Origin: an uncultured Ruminococcus sp.
Lineage (GTDB): Bacteria > Bacillota_A > Clostridia > Oscillospirales > Ruminococcaceae
Direction of reading: 5' to 3'
DNA length: 13,542 bases
Assembly: GCA_946629405.1 (NCBI GenBank)
Contig: CAMOXW010000084.1
Span: forward strand, 1 to 13,542
Positions within the stretch are counted from its first letter, which is position 1; each line of letters opens with the position of its first letter. The notes beneath the pieces are model-generated. The model was not told where the DNA came from. It worked only from the letters and a program-made list of their open reading frames with translations, and searched no databases. Shown here piece after piece: positions 1 through 6,351 of the stretch. A program made the position numbers and the translations under genes.

Positions 1-2514
1 CTCCTTCTCTGTTGCAGCCTCGGTGGTCTTAGTCTCCTTCTTCTCGGACTGGTTGACCGCGCCTACCTCGATACCGCCGTTATTCTGTGCGACGAATCCT
101 GTCAGCCACGCAAGTGATGCGTTCCAGTTGATAGTACACTCATTTACGGACCATGCCTCGATGTGGTCGAGGTAGCACTTCTGAGGAGCGATCTTGCCCT
201 TTTTCCAGCCGCTTCCCTGTACCCACGGGTCCTGCATACCTGAATTCGGACCACCGCTCATAACGCCGTTTGGAGCCTTCGGGAAGCTCTCGTCGATGAG
301 CCAAGCCCAGAAGCGGTGGTGCGGGTACTCGACAGCGTGTGAGCCGTAGCCGGTAACGTAGGAGTAATCCATAGCGTTTCTGCCGAGGATGTAATCTATA
401 CCGCCGATAGCGCCGTCCATGTGGTCGTCGTCATCGGTGAGAAGGTAAGCATAAGCGCAGACGATCGCGTTATCAGCTACGAAGGAATTTGAGCCCCAGA
501 GGTAGCCCTTGTCCTTGTCGTTATAGCTGAGAGTGCTCTGCGCGTAGGGCAGACCGTAGCCCTGTTCGCCCTCCATGTCTATGTAGTGCTCTGAAGCCTT
601 GACGATGTTTTCCTTAACGTCGTCGAAATCGCTGCCGCTGAGGGACTTCTCGTTGAGCGCGAGGCTGAACGTACCGAGCGCGGCAGTATGTCCCCAGTCG
701 AAGCTTCCGACGGAGTCGACGCTCTCGCCGCCGTTAAGGGAAGTAGGAACATCAAGGAAATAGTCAGAATCCTTCATATCCTCATAATAGCTGTCATCGC
801 CTGTAGCAAGGAAAAGCTCGCAGGCTGCCCAGTAAAACTCATCCTCAACGTCGTCGTCACCGTAAGCCCCGCCTCCGATAGACTCATCAAGCGGAGCGAA
901 CATTTTGGGATGCTGCTTAGCTGCCTCATAAGCATTCTCGGCAGCCTCAAGGCACTTCTCAGCAAAGGAACTGTCGTACTTCTCCCAGAGGCGCGAAGCC
1001 TGTGCAGCGCAAGCTGCAAAGTTAAGGGTAGCGGCAGTCGTCGGAGGCTTGACTATACGCTTCATATCATCGTCAGCGGGAGCTATGCCAAGGGCAGTCC
1101 ACTTCTCGTCGTGAGCCTTGTGATAAGCCATACCCTTATATTCGCCGCTGTCAACTATCATAGAGAACATCCAGTCCATTTCCCAGCGGGCCTCGTCGAG
1201 GAGGTCGGGGTAGTCGTTGTTGTTCTCGGGAATATTCATAGTGCCGTCAGCATAAACGTCCTCGAAGCCGTACTTAACAGCCGTTTCGTACTGATTCTGC
1301 ATAAGCCAGAGGGAGAAGCCGCCGTTTACGACGTATTTGCCGTGGTCGCCGGCGTCGTACCAGCCGCCCGTAACGTCGATAGAGCCGCTCGAACCGGAAT
1401 AGCCCCATGTCTGCTCGATCTCAGCCATATCCTTGGGGTGACCGGCAGCACGCGCCAGAGCGCTCTTGTCGCCGGAGGTGATATACTGGCTCTCGATCTC
1501 GATGCCGCTTCTGTTCTGGTAGAAGTAGTTGAGTGCATCGTACAGCAGAGCTGAATATGACTCAGGCTCACCTACCGTGAACTCATGGCTCTCGGAACCG
1601 TCCTCGGCTTCGATAGTGAAGGTGCCGGTCTCGTTGAAGTCGGAGAAGTCGATGATATGAACATCGTCGTCCGAATCTTCATCATGGCCGAAGGGCTCAC
1701 TTGTGCCGGAATAAACCGTTTTACCGCTGCTGTCCTTGATCTCGAAGTCCACTCCCTTGCTTGAAGAACTGAGGAGGGTAGCCTTCTTGGCTCTGTCCTT
1801 GAAATAGCCGACCTGATTTGTAATGATTCCGGCGCGCTCGTACTTTTCAGGGTGAACGTAGTCGTTTTCATCGCTTGTGAGGTCAATGAGGGACATATTG
1901 TCGAACTCTATAACAGTGCCCGCAGGGAAGCAGCCTCCGGGAGTATACTGACCGTCGCCGCCGAGGTGGAACGCCCACTCCGCAACATCCATTGACTGCG
2001 AGGGAGTAAATGTAAGGTCAACAGTCTTTTTCTCGTTTGCATTTATCGGCATGGGATCCCAGTTTGCACCGAAATCGCTCTCATTGGTGGACATATTGTG
2101 CCAGAGCTCGACCTTGCCGTCAAGGCTGCCGATCTTTGTGTAGAATTTACCGCTGTTGGAAGCAGTGATCTCATAGTGTACCTTGTACTGATGACCGGCA
2201 ACGATCTTGAGACCTCTGTGGCGGAACTGGCAGTCCCACCTGTCCTCACCTCCGCGGGAAGCTCCGCCGGGGTTGATGATGGTCATTGAATAAACGCCGT
2301 TGTCGATCTCGAAATCCATTTCACCAGGTGCGGACTCAACGATATGCCACGGGAGACCGATACCCTCGTCAAAGTCTGTCTGACCGAGCTGCTCGCCGGC
2401 AAAAGCGTTGAGGGGCGCAAGCCTGAGAGCTGCGGGTGCGAATGAAGCTGCCGCGATAACAGCAGCGGCGACTGCAGAAGCTGTACGGTTTCTGAAGCTG
2501 CTTTTTCTGCTCAT
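1..2514 (-). CDS. Secreted GH9 cellulase (CBM4 - Ig-like - GH9 - linker), C-terminus outside window
   Basis: An endoglucanase-type glycoside hydrolase that hydrolyses beta-1,4-glucan outside the cell. The reading frame is open for 838 codons from the ATG at 2514 to the left edge. A signal peptide (basic N-terminus, Ala-rich core, cleavage probably after the AFA at 37-39) is followed by a CBM4-like module (about 40-205), a CelD_N Ig-like domain (about 228-315, from NQVGY) and the GH9 domain (about 320-812). GH9 landmarks are WYDAGDHGKY with D387 and D390 (catalytic base region), the PHHR motif (H732-H733-R734) and NECTINWNA with the likely acid E792. After the domain a Thr/Glu/Lys linker (KKETKTTEAATEKE) runs off the window; in this genus it would normally lead to a dockerin or a CBM37, but neither is visible. 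The start is fixed by GGAGG at 2524-2528, nine bases upstream. Family assignment is very secure; symbols such as cel9B cannot be chosen from this. Confidence 0.96.
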   Translation of the reverse strand, partial: MSRKSSFRNRTASAVAAAVIAAASFAPAALRLAPLNAFAGEQLGQTDFDEGIGLPWHIVESAPGEMDFEIDNGVYSMTIINPGGASRGGEDRWDCQFRHRGLKIVAGHQYKVHYEITASNSGKFYTKIGSLDGKVELWHNMSTNESDFGANWDPMPINANEKKTVDLTFTPSQSMDVAEWAFHLGGDGQYTPGGCFPAGTVIEFDNMSLIDLTSDENDYVHPEKYERAGIITNQVGYFKDRAKKATLLSSSSKGVDFEIKDSSGKTVYSGTSEPFGHDEDSDDDVHIIDFSDFNETGTFTIEAEDGSESHEFTVGEPESYSALLYDALNYFYQNRSGIEIESQYITSGDKSALARAAGHPKDMAEIEQTWGYSGSSGSIDVTGGWYDAGDHGKYVVNGGFSLWLMQNQYETAVKYGFEDVYADGTMNIPENNNDYPDLLDEARWEMDWMFSMIVDSGEYKGMAYHKAHDEKWTALGIAPADDDMKRIVKPPTTAATLNFAACAAQASRLWEKYDSSFAEKCLEAAENAYEAAKQHPKMFAPLDESIGGGAYGDDDVEDEFYWAACELFLATGDDSYYEDMKDSDYFLDVPTSLNGGESVDSVGSFDWGHTAALGTFSLALNEKSLSGSDFDDVKENIVKASEHYIDMEGEQGYGLPYAQSTLSYNDKDKGYLWGSNSFVADNAIVCAYAYLLTDDDDHMDGAIGGIDYILGRNAMDYSYVTGYGSHAVEYPHHRFWAWLIDESFPKAPNGVMSGGPNSGMQDPWVQGSGWKKGKIAPQKCYLDHIEAWSVNECTINWNASLAWLTGFVAQNNGGIEVGAVNQSEKKETKTTEAATEKE

Positions 2515-2540
2515 TAAAAATAACCTCCGTAAGAAATCCC

Positions 2541-2566
2541 CGCGCAGAATAATGCCTTCCTGCGCG
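2541..2566 (-). promoter_or_regulatory. Hairpin in the cellulase mRNA leader
   Basis: A perfect 7-bp inverted repeat (CGCGCAG at 2541-2547, CTGCGCG at 2560-2566) with a 12-base loop lies between the predicted transcription start and the ribosome binding site of the cellulase gene. It could stabilise the 5' end or modulate translation. It has no T-run, so it is not a simple terminator. Confidence 0.4.
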
Positions 2567-2592
2567 TGTAAGATGTAATTTTTCCACATTAT

Positions 2593-2621
2593 AATATAAA
2601 TCATTTTGGAGAACTTGTAAA
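2593..2621 (-). promoter_or_regulatory. Sigma-A type promoter of the cellulase gene
   Basis: On the minus strand the -35 box TTTACA (2616-2621) and the -10 box TATATT (2593-2598) are separated by exactly 17 bases. Transcription would begin near 2587, giving a leader of about 70 bases. An imperfect dyad TTGTA-N7-TACAA (2615-2631) overlaps the -35 box and could be an operator. Confidence 0.6.
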
Positions 2622-2632
2622 GGGCGTACAAA

Positions 2633-2649
2633 GAAAATTTACAATTTTC
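2633..2649 (-). promoter_or_regulatory. Candidate regulator site upstream of the cellulase promoter
   Basis: The perfect palindrome GAAAATT-TAC-AATTTTC lies 12 bp upstream of the -35 box of the cellulase promoter, a position typical of an activator site. The regulator is unknown. It does not resemble the operators beside the neighbouring XRE gene. Confidence 0.45.
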
Positions 2650-2715
2650 CGCCTTCAAACCTCCGTTTTTACTATATTGTGGCTCAAAGCTGCCGGTTTT
2701 TCGGTGAATATTCCC

Positions 2716-2934
2716 CTATCCTTTCTGAACGGTCTTGCAGTTCGTCCTGCCGAGGATATAGTCCGTTGAGACGTTGTAAAAGTCTGCAAGGATAAGCAGA
2801 TCCTCGACCGGAATAGTCCTGAAGCCGCGTTCATAGCGGGAGTACACTGTCTGGCTCGTGAAAAGGAGCTCTGCGATCTGGGTCTGGTTCATGTCCATAT
2901 CCTCACGCAGATCCTTCAGCCTTTGAAAATACAT
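2716..2934 (-). CDS. Small XRE-family transcriptional regulator
   Basis: A 72-residue protein made almost entirely of a Cro/C1-type helix-turn-helix domain. The domain runs from about residue 5 to 63, with the turn and recognition helix at about 17-37 (QTQIAELLFTSQTVYSRYERG) and the usual ending VSTDYILGR. There is no sensor or oligomerisation domain, so the signal must act through another partner or through the HTH dimer itself. The ATG at 2934 has GGAGG at 2943-2947, eight bases upstream. It is divergent from the EF-hand lipoprotein gene, and the shared spacer holds two related dyad sites, which suggests that it represses the lipoprotein and perhaps itself. No strong promoter could be placed for this gene itself. 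The family is certain; target and signal are inferred. Confidence 0.92.
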   Translation of the reverse strand: MYFQRLKDLREDMDMNQTQIAELLFTSQTVYSRYERGFRTIPVEDLLILADFYNVSTDYILGRTNCKTVQKG

Positions 2935-2976
2935 AAAAACGACCTCCTGTGTTTGTCGAAAGTGCTGAAAAAGGTT

Positions 2977-2994
2977 TAGAACCTTTCGGTACTA
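2977..2994 (+). promoter_or_regulatory. Operator copy 1 (upstream of the -35 box)
   Basis: The sequence TAGAACC-TTTC-GGTACTA matches operator copy 2 (3032-3049) at 14 of 18 positions and keeps the same arm and spacer layout. It ends immediately before the -35 box of the lipoprotein promoter. Its left part also belongs to a perfect 7-bp dyad, AAAGGTT-TAG-AACCTTT, at 2970-2986. The likely ligand is the adjacent XRE protein. Confidence 0.6.
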
Positions 2995-3023
2995 TTGACT
3001 TTAACGCAGTTTTGGACTATAAT
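2995..3023 (+). promoter_or_regulatory. Sigma-A type promoter of the EF-hand lipoprotein gene
   Basis: The -35 box TTGACT (2995-3000) and the consensus -10 box TATAAT (3018-3023) have a 17-base spacer. Transcription should start near 3030, so the second operator copy covers the start site and the first abuts the -35 box: a layout for repression. Confidence 0.8.
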
Positions 3024-3031
3024 TGTATTAT

Positions 3032-3049
3032 TAGTACCAAACGGTACTA
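3032..3049 (+). promoter_or_regulatory. Operator copy 2 (over the transcription start)
   Basis: The perfect dyad TAGTACC-AAAC-GGTACTA (8-bp arms if the flanking T and A are counted) lies just downstream of the -10 box. Its centre is 55 bp from copy 1, about five helical turns, so dimers on both sites could face the same side of the DNA. Confidence 0.65.
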
Positions 3050-3067
3050 AAAAGGAGGTTTATATTT

Positions 3068-3682
3068 ATGAAAAAACTATTATCAGGAATTATAGCAGCC
3101 GCAGCGCTTGCTTCCCTGACCGCCTGCGGAAGTGACAGCAGCGACAGCGGAAGCAAGGTCACAGTATACGACGAGGGCGAAATAGGCGAAACAGGCAAAT
3201 TCGAGCTCACCTCATGGAGTGACCTGAGCTTTGACAAGAACGGCGACGGCACGATAACCGCAAAGGAGATAAACAGTTATGTCCCCGATTTCGCGCTCTA
3301 TCCCTTCGGTGACGGATTTATGGGGCTTGCAGACGCTAAAGAAAAGGCAGAAAAAATCTACGCCGTAAAGGTACCTATATCCATAGACGGCAGTGATTAC
3401 ACGCTTAATATGTCCTTCAACAAGGATCAGGAGCTTCTGGATTGGTACATTATGTTTTTCCAGACGTGGTCTCAATACGACTCAGCAAGCACGATCGCAA
3501 GTGATTATAGAGCAAGTATCGAAAAATTCGACGAATGCTTCGGCACGCGCACCAAAGATGCCGAGCAGGAAGGAAGCGATACCATCGTGACCGCATGGAA
3601 GGACGGCGGCTATACTCTCGACGCCACCATTACTTTTCCAAAAAGCGGCGCATACACACAAGTCCACTATACTAAAGACTAA
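3068..3682 (+). CDS. Lipoprotein with one canonical EF-hand loop
   Basis: A 204-residue predicted lipoprotein of unknown function. The signal peptide ends in the lipobox LTAC, so C20 would be lipidated and the protein held on the outer face of the membrane. A Ser/Asp/Gly tether follows. Residues 56-67 (DKNGDGTITAKE) fit the 12-residue calcium loop perfectly (D1, N3, D5, G6, I8, E12). Only one loop is seen, so it is neither a full dockerin, which has two loops with different spacing, nor a paired EF-hand. The rest (about 70-204) is rich in beta-type patterns and is not recognised. GGAGG at 3054-3058 is nine bases before the ATG. It is probably controlled by the divergent XRE repressor. Calcium binding is inferred from the motif alone. 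Confidence 0.85.
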   Translation: MKKLLSGIIAAAALASLTACGSDSSDSGSKVTVYDEGEIGETGKFELTSWSDLSFDKNGDGTITAKEINSYVPDFALYPFGDGFMGLADAKEKAEKIYAVKVPISIDGSDYTLNMSFNKDQELLDWYIMFFQTWSQYDSASTIASDYRASIEKFDECFGTRTKDAEQEGSDTIVTAWKDGGYTLDATITFPKSGAYTQVHYTKD

Positions 3683-3688
3683 TAAAAT

Positions 3689-4000
3689 CCGCCAATAATA
3701 CAGTTATACGGCTATTGAAGTATTACGGTCAATTATTGAGGGCGGAACTTTTTGAAAAAAGTCACCCTCAAACTCCCCTTCAAATACTTTTATCTTTAGT
3801 TTTCCCCGAAATGGTATAAAAATTTGCCGCTGTAATTACAGCGGCAGTTTTTGTTGTTTTAGGATAGTATATACCATTTCGGGGAAAACCCATGCCAAAA
3901 GTCTTTGGAAAGGGGTTCGGGGGAGAACCTTTCCTCAGAAAGGTTTCCCCCGATAATTAACCGTAAAACTGCCGTAAGCGAATAACTGTATTATTGGCGG
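3689..4000. repeat. 312-bp full-length dyad element between convergent genes (MITE-like)
   Basis: The whole gap between two convergent genes is one long inverted repeat. Matching blocks, all symmetric about position 3844, are 3689-3707 with 3982-4000 (19/19, CCGCCAATAATACAGTTAT), 3723-3736 with 3953-3966 (13/14), 3781-3791 with 3897-3907 (10/11) and 3800-3818 with 3870-3888 (19/19). Each arm also contains its own hairpin (3736-3771 and 3917-3953, the latter with CGGGGG/CCCCCG ends). No open reading frame of note, no transposase and no clear target-site duplication are visible. It begins 6 bases after one stop codon and ends 15 bases before the other. It could be a non-autonomous mobile repeat, a bidirectional terminator, or both. 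Confidence 0.8.
3825..3852. terminator. Bidirectional terminator at the core of the dyad element
   Basis: A perfect palindrome with 11-bp arms (TGCCGCTGTAA) at 3825-3846 is followed by five T on the plus strand (3848-3852). On the minus strand it is followed by TTT/AAA and five T (3822-3818). It can end transcription from the EF-hand lipoprotein gene on one side and the GH13 gene on the other. Confidence 0.7.
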
Positions 4001-4015
4001 CTTTTTTCAGATCAT

Positions 4016-5608
4016 TCAGTCGAGCTTGGTAAAGCGTCTGACGTCGCCGGCTTTTCCGGTGAACATGGTCTTAGGTCTTGCCCATACCTGACCGTCACTG
4101 AGTGAGCGGTAAATAACAAGCTCCTCGTTGGTCTCACTGTGGCGGGCAACGTCGATGAGCTCATACTCACCGCCCTTGAAATGACGGTATCTTGCGCCCT
4201 TGACGATCTCGGTCTCCTTCTCAGCGGGAGCTTCCGCCTTGATAATCTCATCAGAAATGTTGTTCACGATATCGTCAGAAACGATTATCATTGACGAGAA
4301 GGGCTGGAGGGTGAACTTTGCACAGCCGTTCTCAACATTGATCCTGGAGGCACTGAGGACATCCACCAGAGCGTCAAGATGAGTGCCGAAGCTGAAATCG
4401 TAGGGATAATCCGAGAGGTTGAGTGCAACGTAGACCACCTGATCGCCGAGCACCTTCTTGAACAGGAGCTGCTGATTTGTGATATGGATACGCTCATATC
4501 CTCCGGTGCGGAGGGCGGGATAAGCGCGGTAGATGCGTCCGAGCTTCACAATATGGTGATAGAGCTCTATATTCTCACGCTCCATATCGGCAAGATGCAG
4601 GCAGGGGCGAAGGTTATCGTCGGAGCCGTTCTCCTTTCTGCCCTGGATGCCATACTCACTTCCGTAGTAAATGGACGGTATGCCGGGCATGGTATACATG
4701 AGGGTATACACGAGCGGAAGGTGAGCCTGATTGATAAGAGTGCTCGCAAGGCGGTTGACGTCGTGGTTATCGACGAAGTTATAGAGGTTGATATTCCTGT
4801 AGATACCGCCGTTCATACCTGACTGGCGGTTGATAGAGTAGTCTATCTCGAAGTAATTCTTATCATTGTGCGAGGAATAAAGGCCCTTGTAGCACTCATA
4901 GTTAGTAACGCTGTCGAGCATTTCCGGGTTAGCCCAGCGGTTGTAGTCGCCGTGTATGATCTCGCCCATGAGCCAGAAATCGCGCTTTTTGCCCTTGCAG
5001 AAGCTCCTTATCCTCTTGAAGAAATCGAAATCAATACAGTCAGCAGCGTCGAAGCGGATGCCGTCAATGCCGAAAGACTCTATCCAGTAGTTGATAGCGT
5101 CGATGATGTGGTCACAGACGCCGACATTGCGTAGGTTTAGCTTAACGAGGTTATAGTAGCCGTTCCAGCCCTCATACCAGAACGGGTCTCCGTATGGGCT
5201 CTGTCCGCCGAAGTTAAGGTTCTGGAACCAGCCGCAGTAGCCTGAGCCCTGTCCCTTTTCCTGCACGTCAACGAACTGCGGGAATTTTCTTCCGACGTGA
5301 TTGAAAACGCCGTCGAGGATGACCCTGATGCCGTTCTCATGGAGCTTGTCGCAGATGAAGCGGAAGGAATTGTTATCGCCGAGTCTTCGGTCGATAGTCT
5401 TGTAGTCTATAGTATCATATCCGTGTTCAACGGACTCGAAAACAGGTCCGAAGTAAACGGCATCAACGTTCATTTCCTTGAAATGCGGTATCCAGTCGAG
5501 CACCTTATCGAGGCGGTAGACGATCTCACCGCCGTCATTGAACTTCGGAGCTCCGCAGAATCCGAGAGGGTAAATGTGATAGATTATGGCATTATCGTAC
5601 CAGTTCAT
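4016..5608 (-). CDS. Intracellular GH13 alpha-amylase-family enzyme with C-terminal DUF1653-like domain
   Basis: A 530-residue alpha-glucan hydrolase or transferase without signal peptide, so it should act in the cytoplasm on imported maltodextrins. All four GH13 regions are present: DGVFNHVG (D99, N103, H104), GIDGIRFDAAD (R185, nucleophile D187), GEI (acid/base E216) and FVDNHD (H282, D283). It starts directly with the barrel (YDNAIIYHIYPLGF) and lacks the N-terminal domain of neopullulanases. A beta-rich domain C follows (about 370-460). Residues 471-530 (GARYRHFKGGEYELIDVARH and on to the end) look like a complete DUF1653 domain, normally a free-standing small protein, so this is an unusual fusion. 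AGGAG (5618-5622) sits nine bases before the ATG. The HD-domain gene is 48 bp upstream, probably in the same transcript. Substrate specificity cannot be read from the sequence. Confidence 0.93.
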   Translation of the reverse strand: MNWYDNAIIYHIYPLGFCGAPKFNDGGEIVYRLDKVLDWIPHFKEMNVDAVYFGPVFESVEHGYDTIDYKTIDRRLGDNNSFRFICDKLHENGIRVILDGVFNHVGRKFPQFVDVQEKGQGSGYCGWFQNLNFGGQSPYGDPFWYEGWNGYYNLVKLNLRNVGVCDHIIDAINYWIESFGIDGIRFDAADCIDFDFFKRIRSFCKGKKRDFWLMGEIIHGDYNRWANPEMLDSVTNYECYKGLYSSHNDKNYFEIDYSINRQSGMNGGIYRNINLYNFVDNHDVNRLASTLINQAHLPLVYTLMYTMPGIPSIYYGSEYGIQGRKENGSDDNLRPCLHLADMERENIELYHHIVKLGRIYRAYPALRTGGYERIHITNQQLLFKKVLGDQVVYVALNLSDYPYDFSFGTHLDALVDVLSASRINVENGCAKFTLQPFSSMIIVSDDIVNNISDEIIKAEAPAEKETEIVKGARYRHFKGGEYELIDVARHSETNEELVIYRSLSDGQVWARPKTMFTGKAGDVRRFTKLD

Positions 5609-5656
5609 AATTCAATTCTCCTTTAATACATTGTGCCGCATCCCCATGTAGGCGGC

Positions 5657-6256
5657 TTATTTTCCTGTACTTCCTTCGAGGTAATAGGAAGCTTCCATAT
5701 CGGCAACGTTGAGAGCAAGAGCAAGTGGGTACATTTCAAGTGCCCTGCCGATAACGTTCTTGTCCTCAATGCCTGAGAAGCCCATGTGATAGCGGATAGC
5801 GAAAGCCTCCTCGCGGGTGAGCCTGTCTTCTCCGTAGAAGAAGCCCGAGAGTATATATACAGACTTTTCGCCGTGGCCATAGGGCAGAGTATCATTGACC
5901 GTATAATACGGCACCTTCTCCCACTGACCGGTCTCGTCGTTCTTCCTGTTGCGGTAGTCAACCGTATAGAAGTTGACCTTGCAGACATCGTGCAGCAGCG
6001 CAACGAGAGCAATGGTCTCCTCCGAGTAATCCATGCCGTATAGTTCCTTTGTACGCGGACGGGAGAGATAATCTTTCAGGCAGTAGTAGACATTGAGGCT
6101 GTGCTGCACAAGACCTCCCTCATAAGCGCCGTGAAAGCGCGTGCTGCTGGGAGCAGTAAAGAAATCGCTTTTCTTCAGATATTCAAGAAGCTTGTCAGCG
6201 CCTCCGCGTTTGATATTTTCGGTATAGACCGAAATAAATTCCTCCATCGGGGTCAT
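5657..6256 (-). CDS. HD-domain metal-dependent hydrolase
   Basis: A 199-residue soluble protein of the HD phosphohydrolase superfamily, which typically cleaves phosphoester bonds in nucleotides or RNA. The metal-binding pattern is visible: H52 (GGLVQHSLNVY), H89-D90 (ALLHDVCK), H128 (YGHGEKS), H157 (IRYHMG) and D186 (NVADMEAS). The extra histidines in GHGEKS and RYHMG go beyond the minimal H-HD-D set. The ATG at 6256 is preferred over those at 6277 and 6286 because only it has a ribosome binding site (AGAGGTG, GAGG at 6263-6266). The gene lies upstream of the GH13 gene and probably shares its transcript, but no functional link is obvious. Substrate unknown. Confidence 0.85.
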   Translation of the reverse strand: MTPMEEFISVYTENIKRGGADKLLEYLKKSDFFTAPSSTRFHGAYEGGLVQHSLNVYYCLKDYLSRPRTKELYGMDYSEETIALVALLHDVCKVNFYTVDYRNRKNDETGQWEKVPYYTVNDTLPYGHGEKSVYILSGFFYGEDRLTREEAFAIRYHMGFSGIEDKNVIGRALEMYPLALALNVADMEASYYLEGSTGK

Positions 6257-6322
6257 GAAACACCTCTTTTCCGCCATATAGGGCATAGCATGATTTATAC
6301 TGTCAAATATTGCTGCATATAT

Positions 6323-6351
6323 ATTATATCATAAATTGTTATATTATTCAA
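6323..6351 (-). promoter_or_regulatory. Promoter of the HD hydrolase/GH13 operon
   Basis: On the minus strand TTGAAT (6346-6351) and the consensus -10 TATAAT (6323-6328) are 17 bases apart. The -35 box overlaps the last codons of the upstream glycosyltransferase gene (ATT GAA TAA), so the downstream operon can be expressed independently even though the genes are co-directional. Confidence 0.75.

Noticed and set aside
688..1554. A 288-codon plus-strand open frame inside the cellulase gene
   Set aside because: It lies wholly opposite the GH9 domain, whose catalytic motifs are intact on the minus strand. It has no ribosome binding site and no recognisable protein features; it is a by-product of codon bias.
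2515..2665. N-terminal extension of the cellulase frame upstream of 2514
   Set aside because: The frame stays open to a TTG after a GGAGG near 2660, but the signal peptide and its own ribosome binding site begin at 2514, and the promoter lies within the putative extension.
3689..4000. CRISPR array or insertion sequence in the repeat-rich gap
   Set aside because: The repeats are inverted and nested rather than direct and evenly spaced, and no transposase frame is present.
6257..6286. Longer start of the HD hydrolase (MPYMAEKRCF)
   Set aside because: Neither upstream ATG has a ribosome binding site; the ATG at 6256 does.
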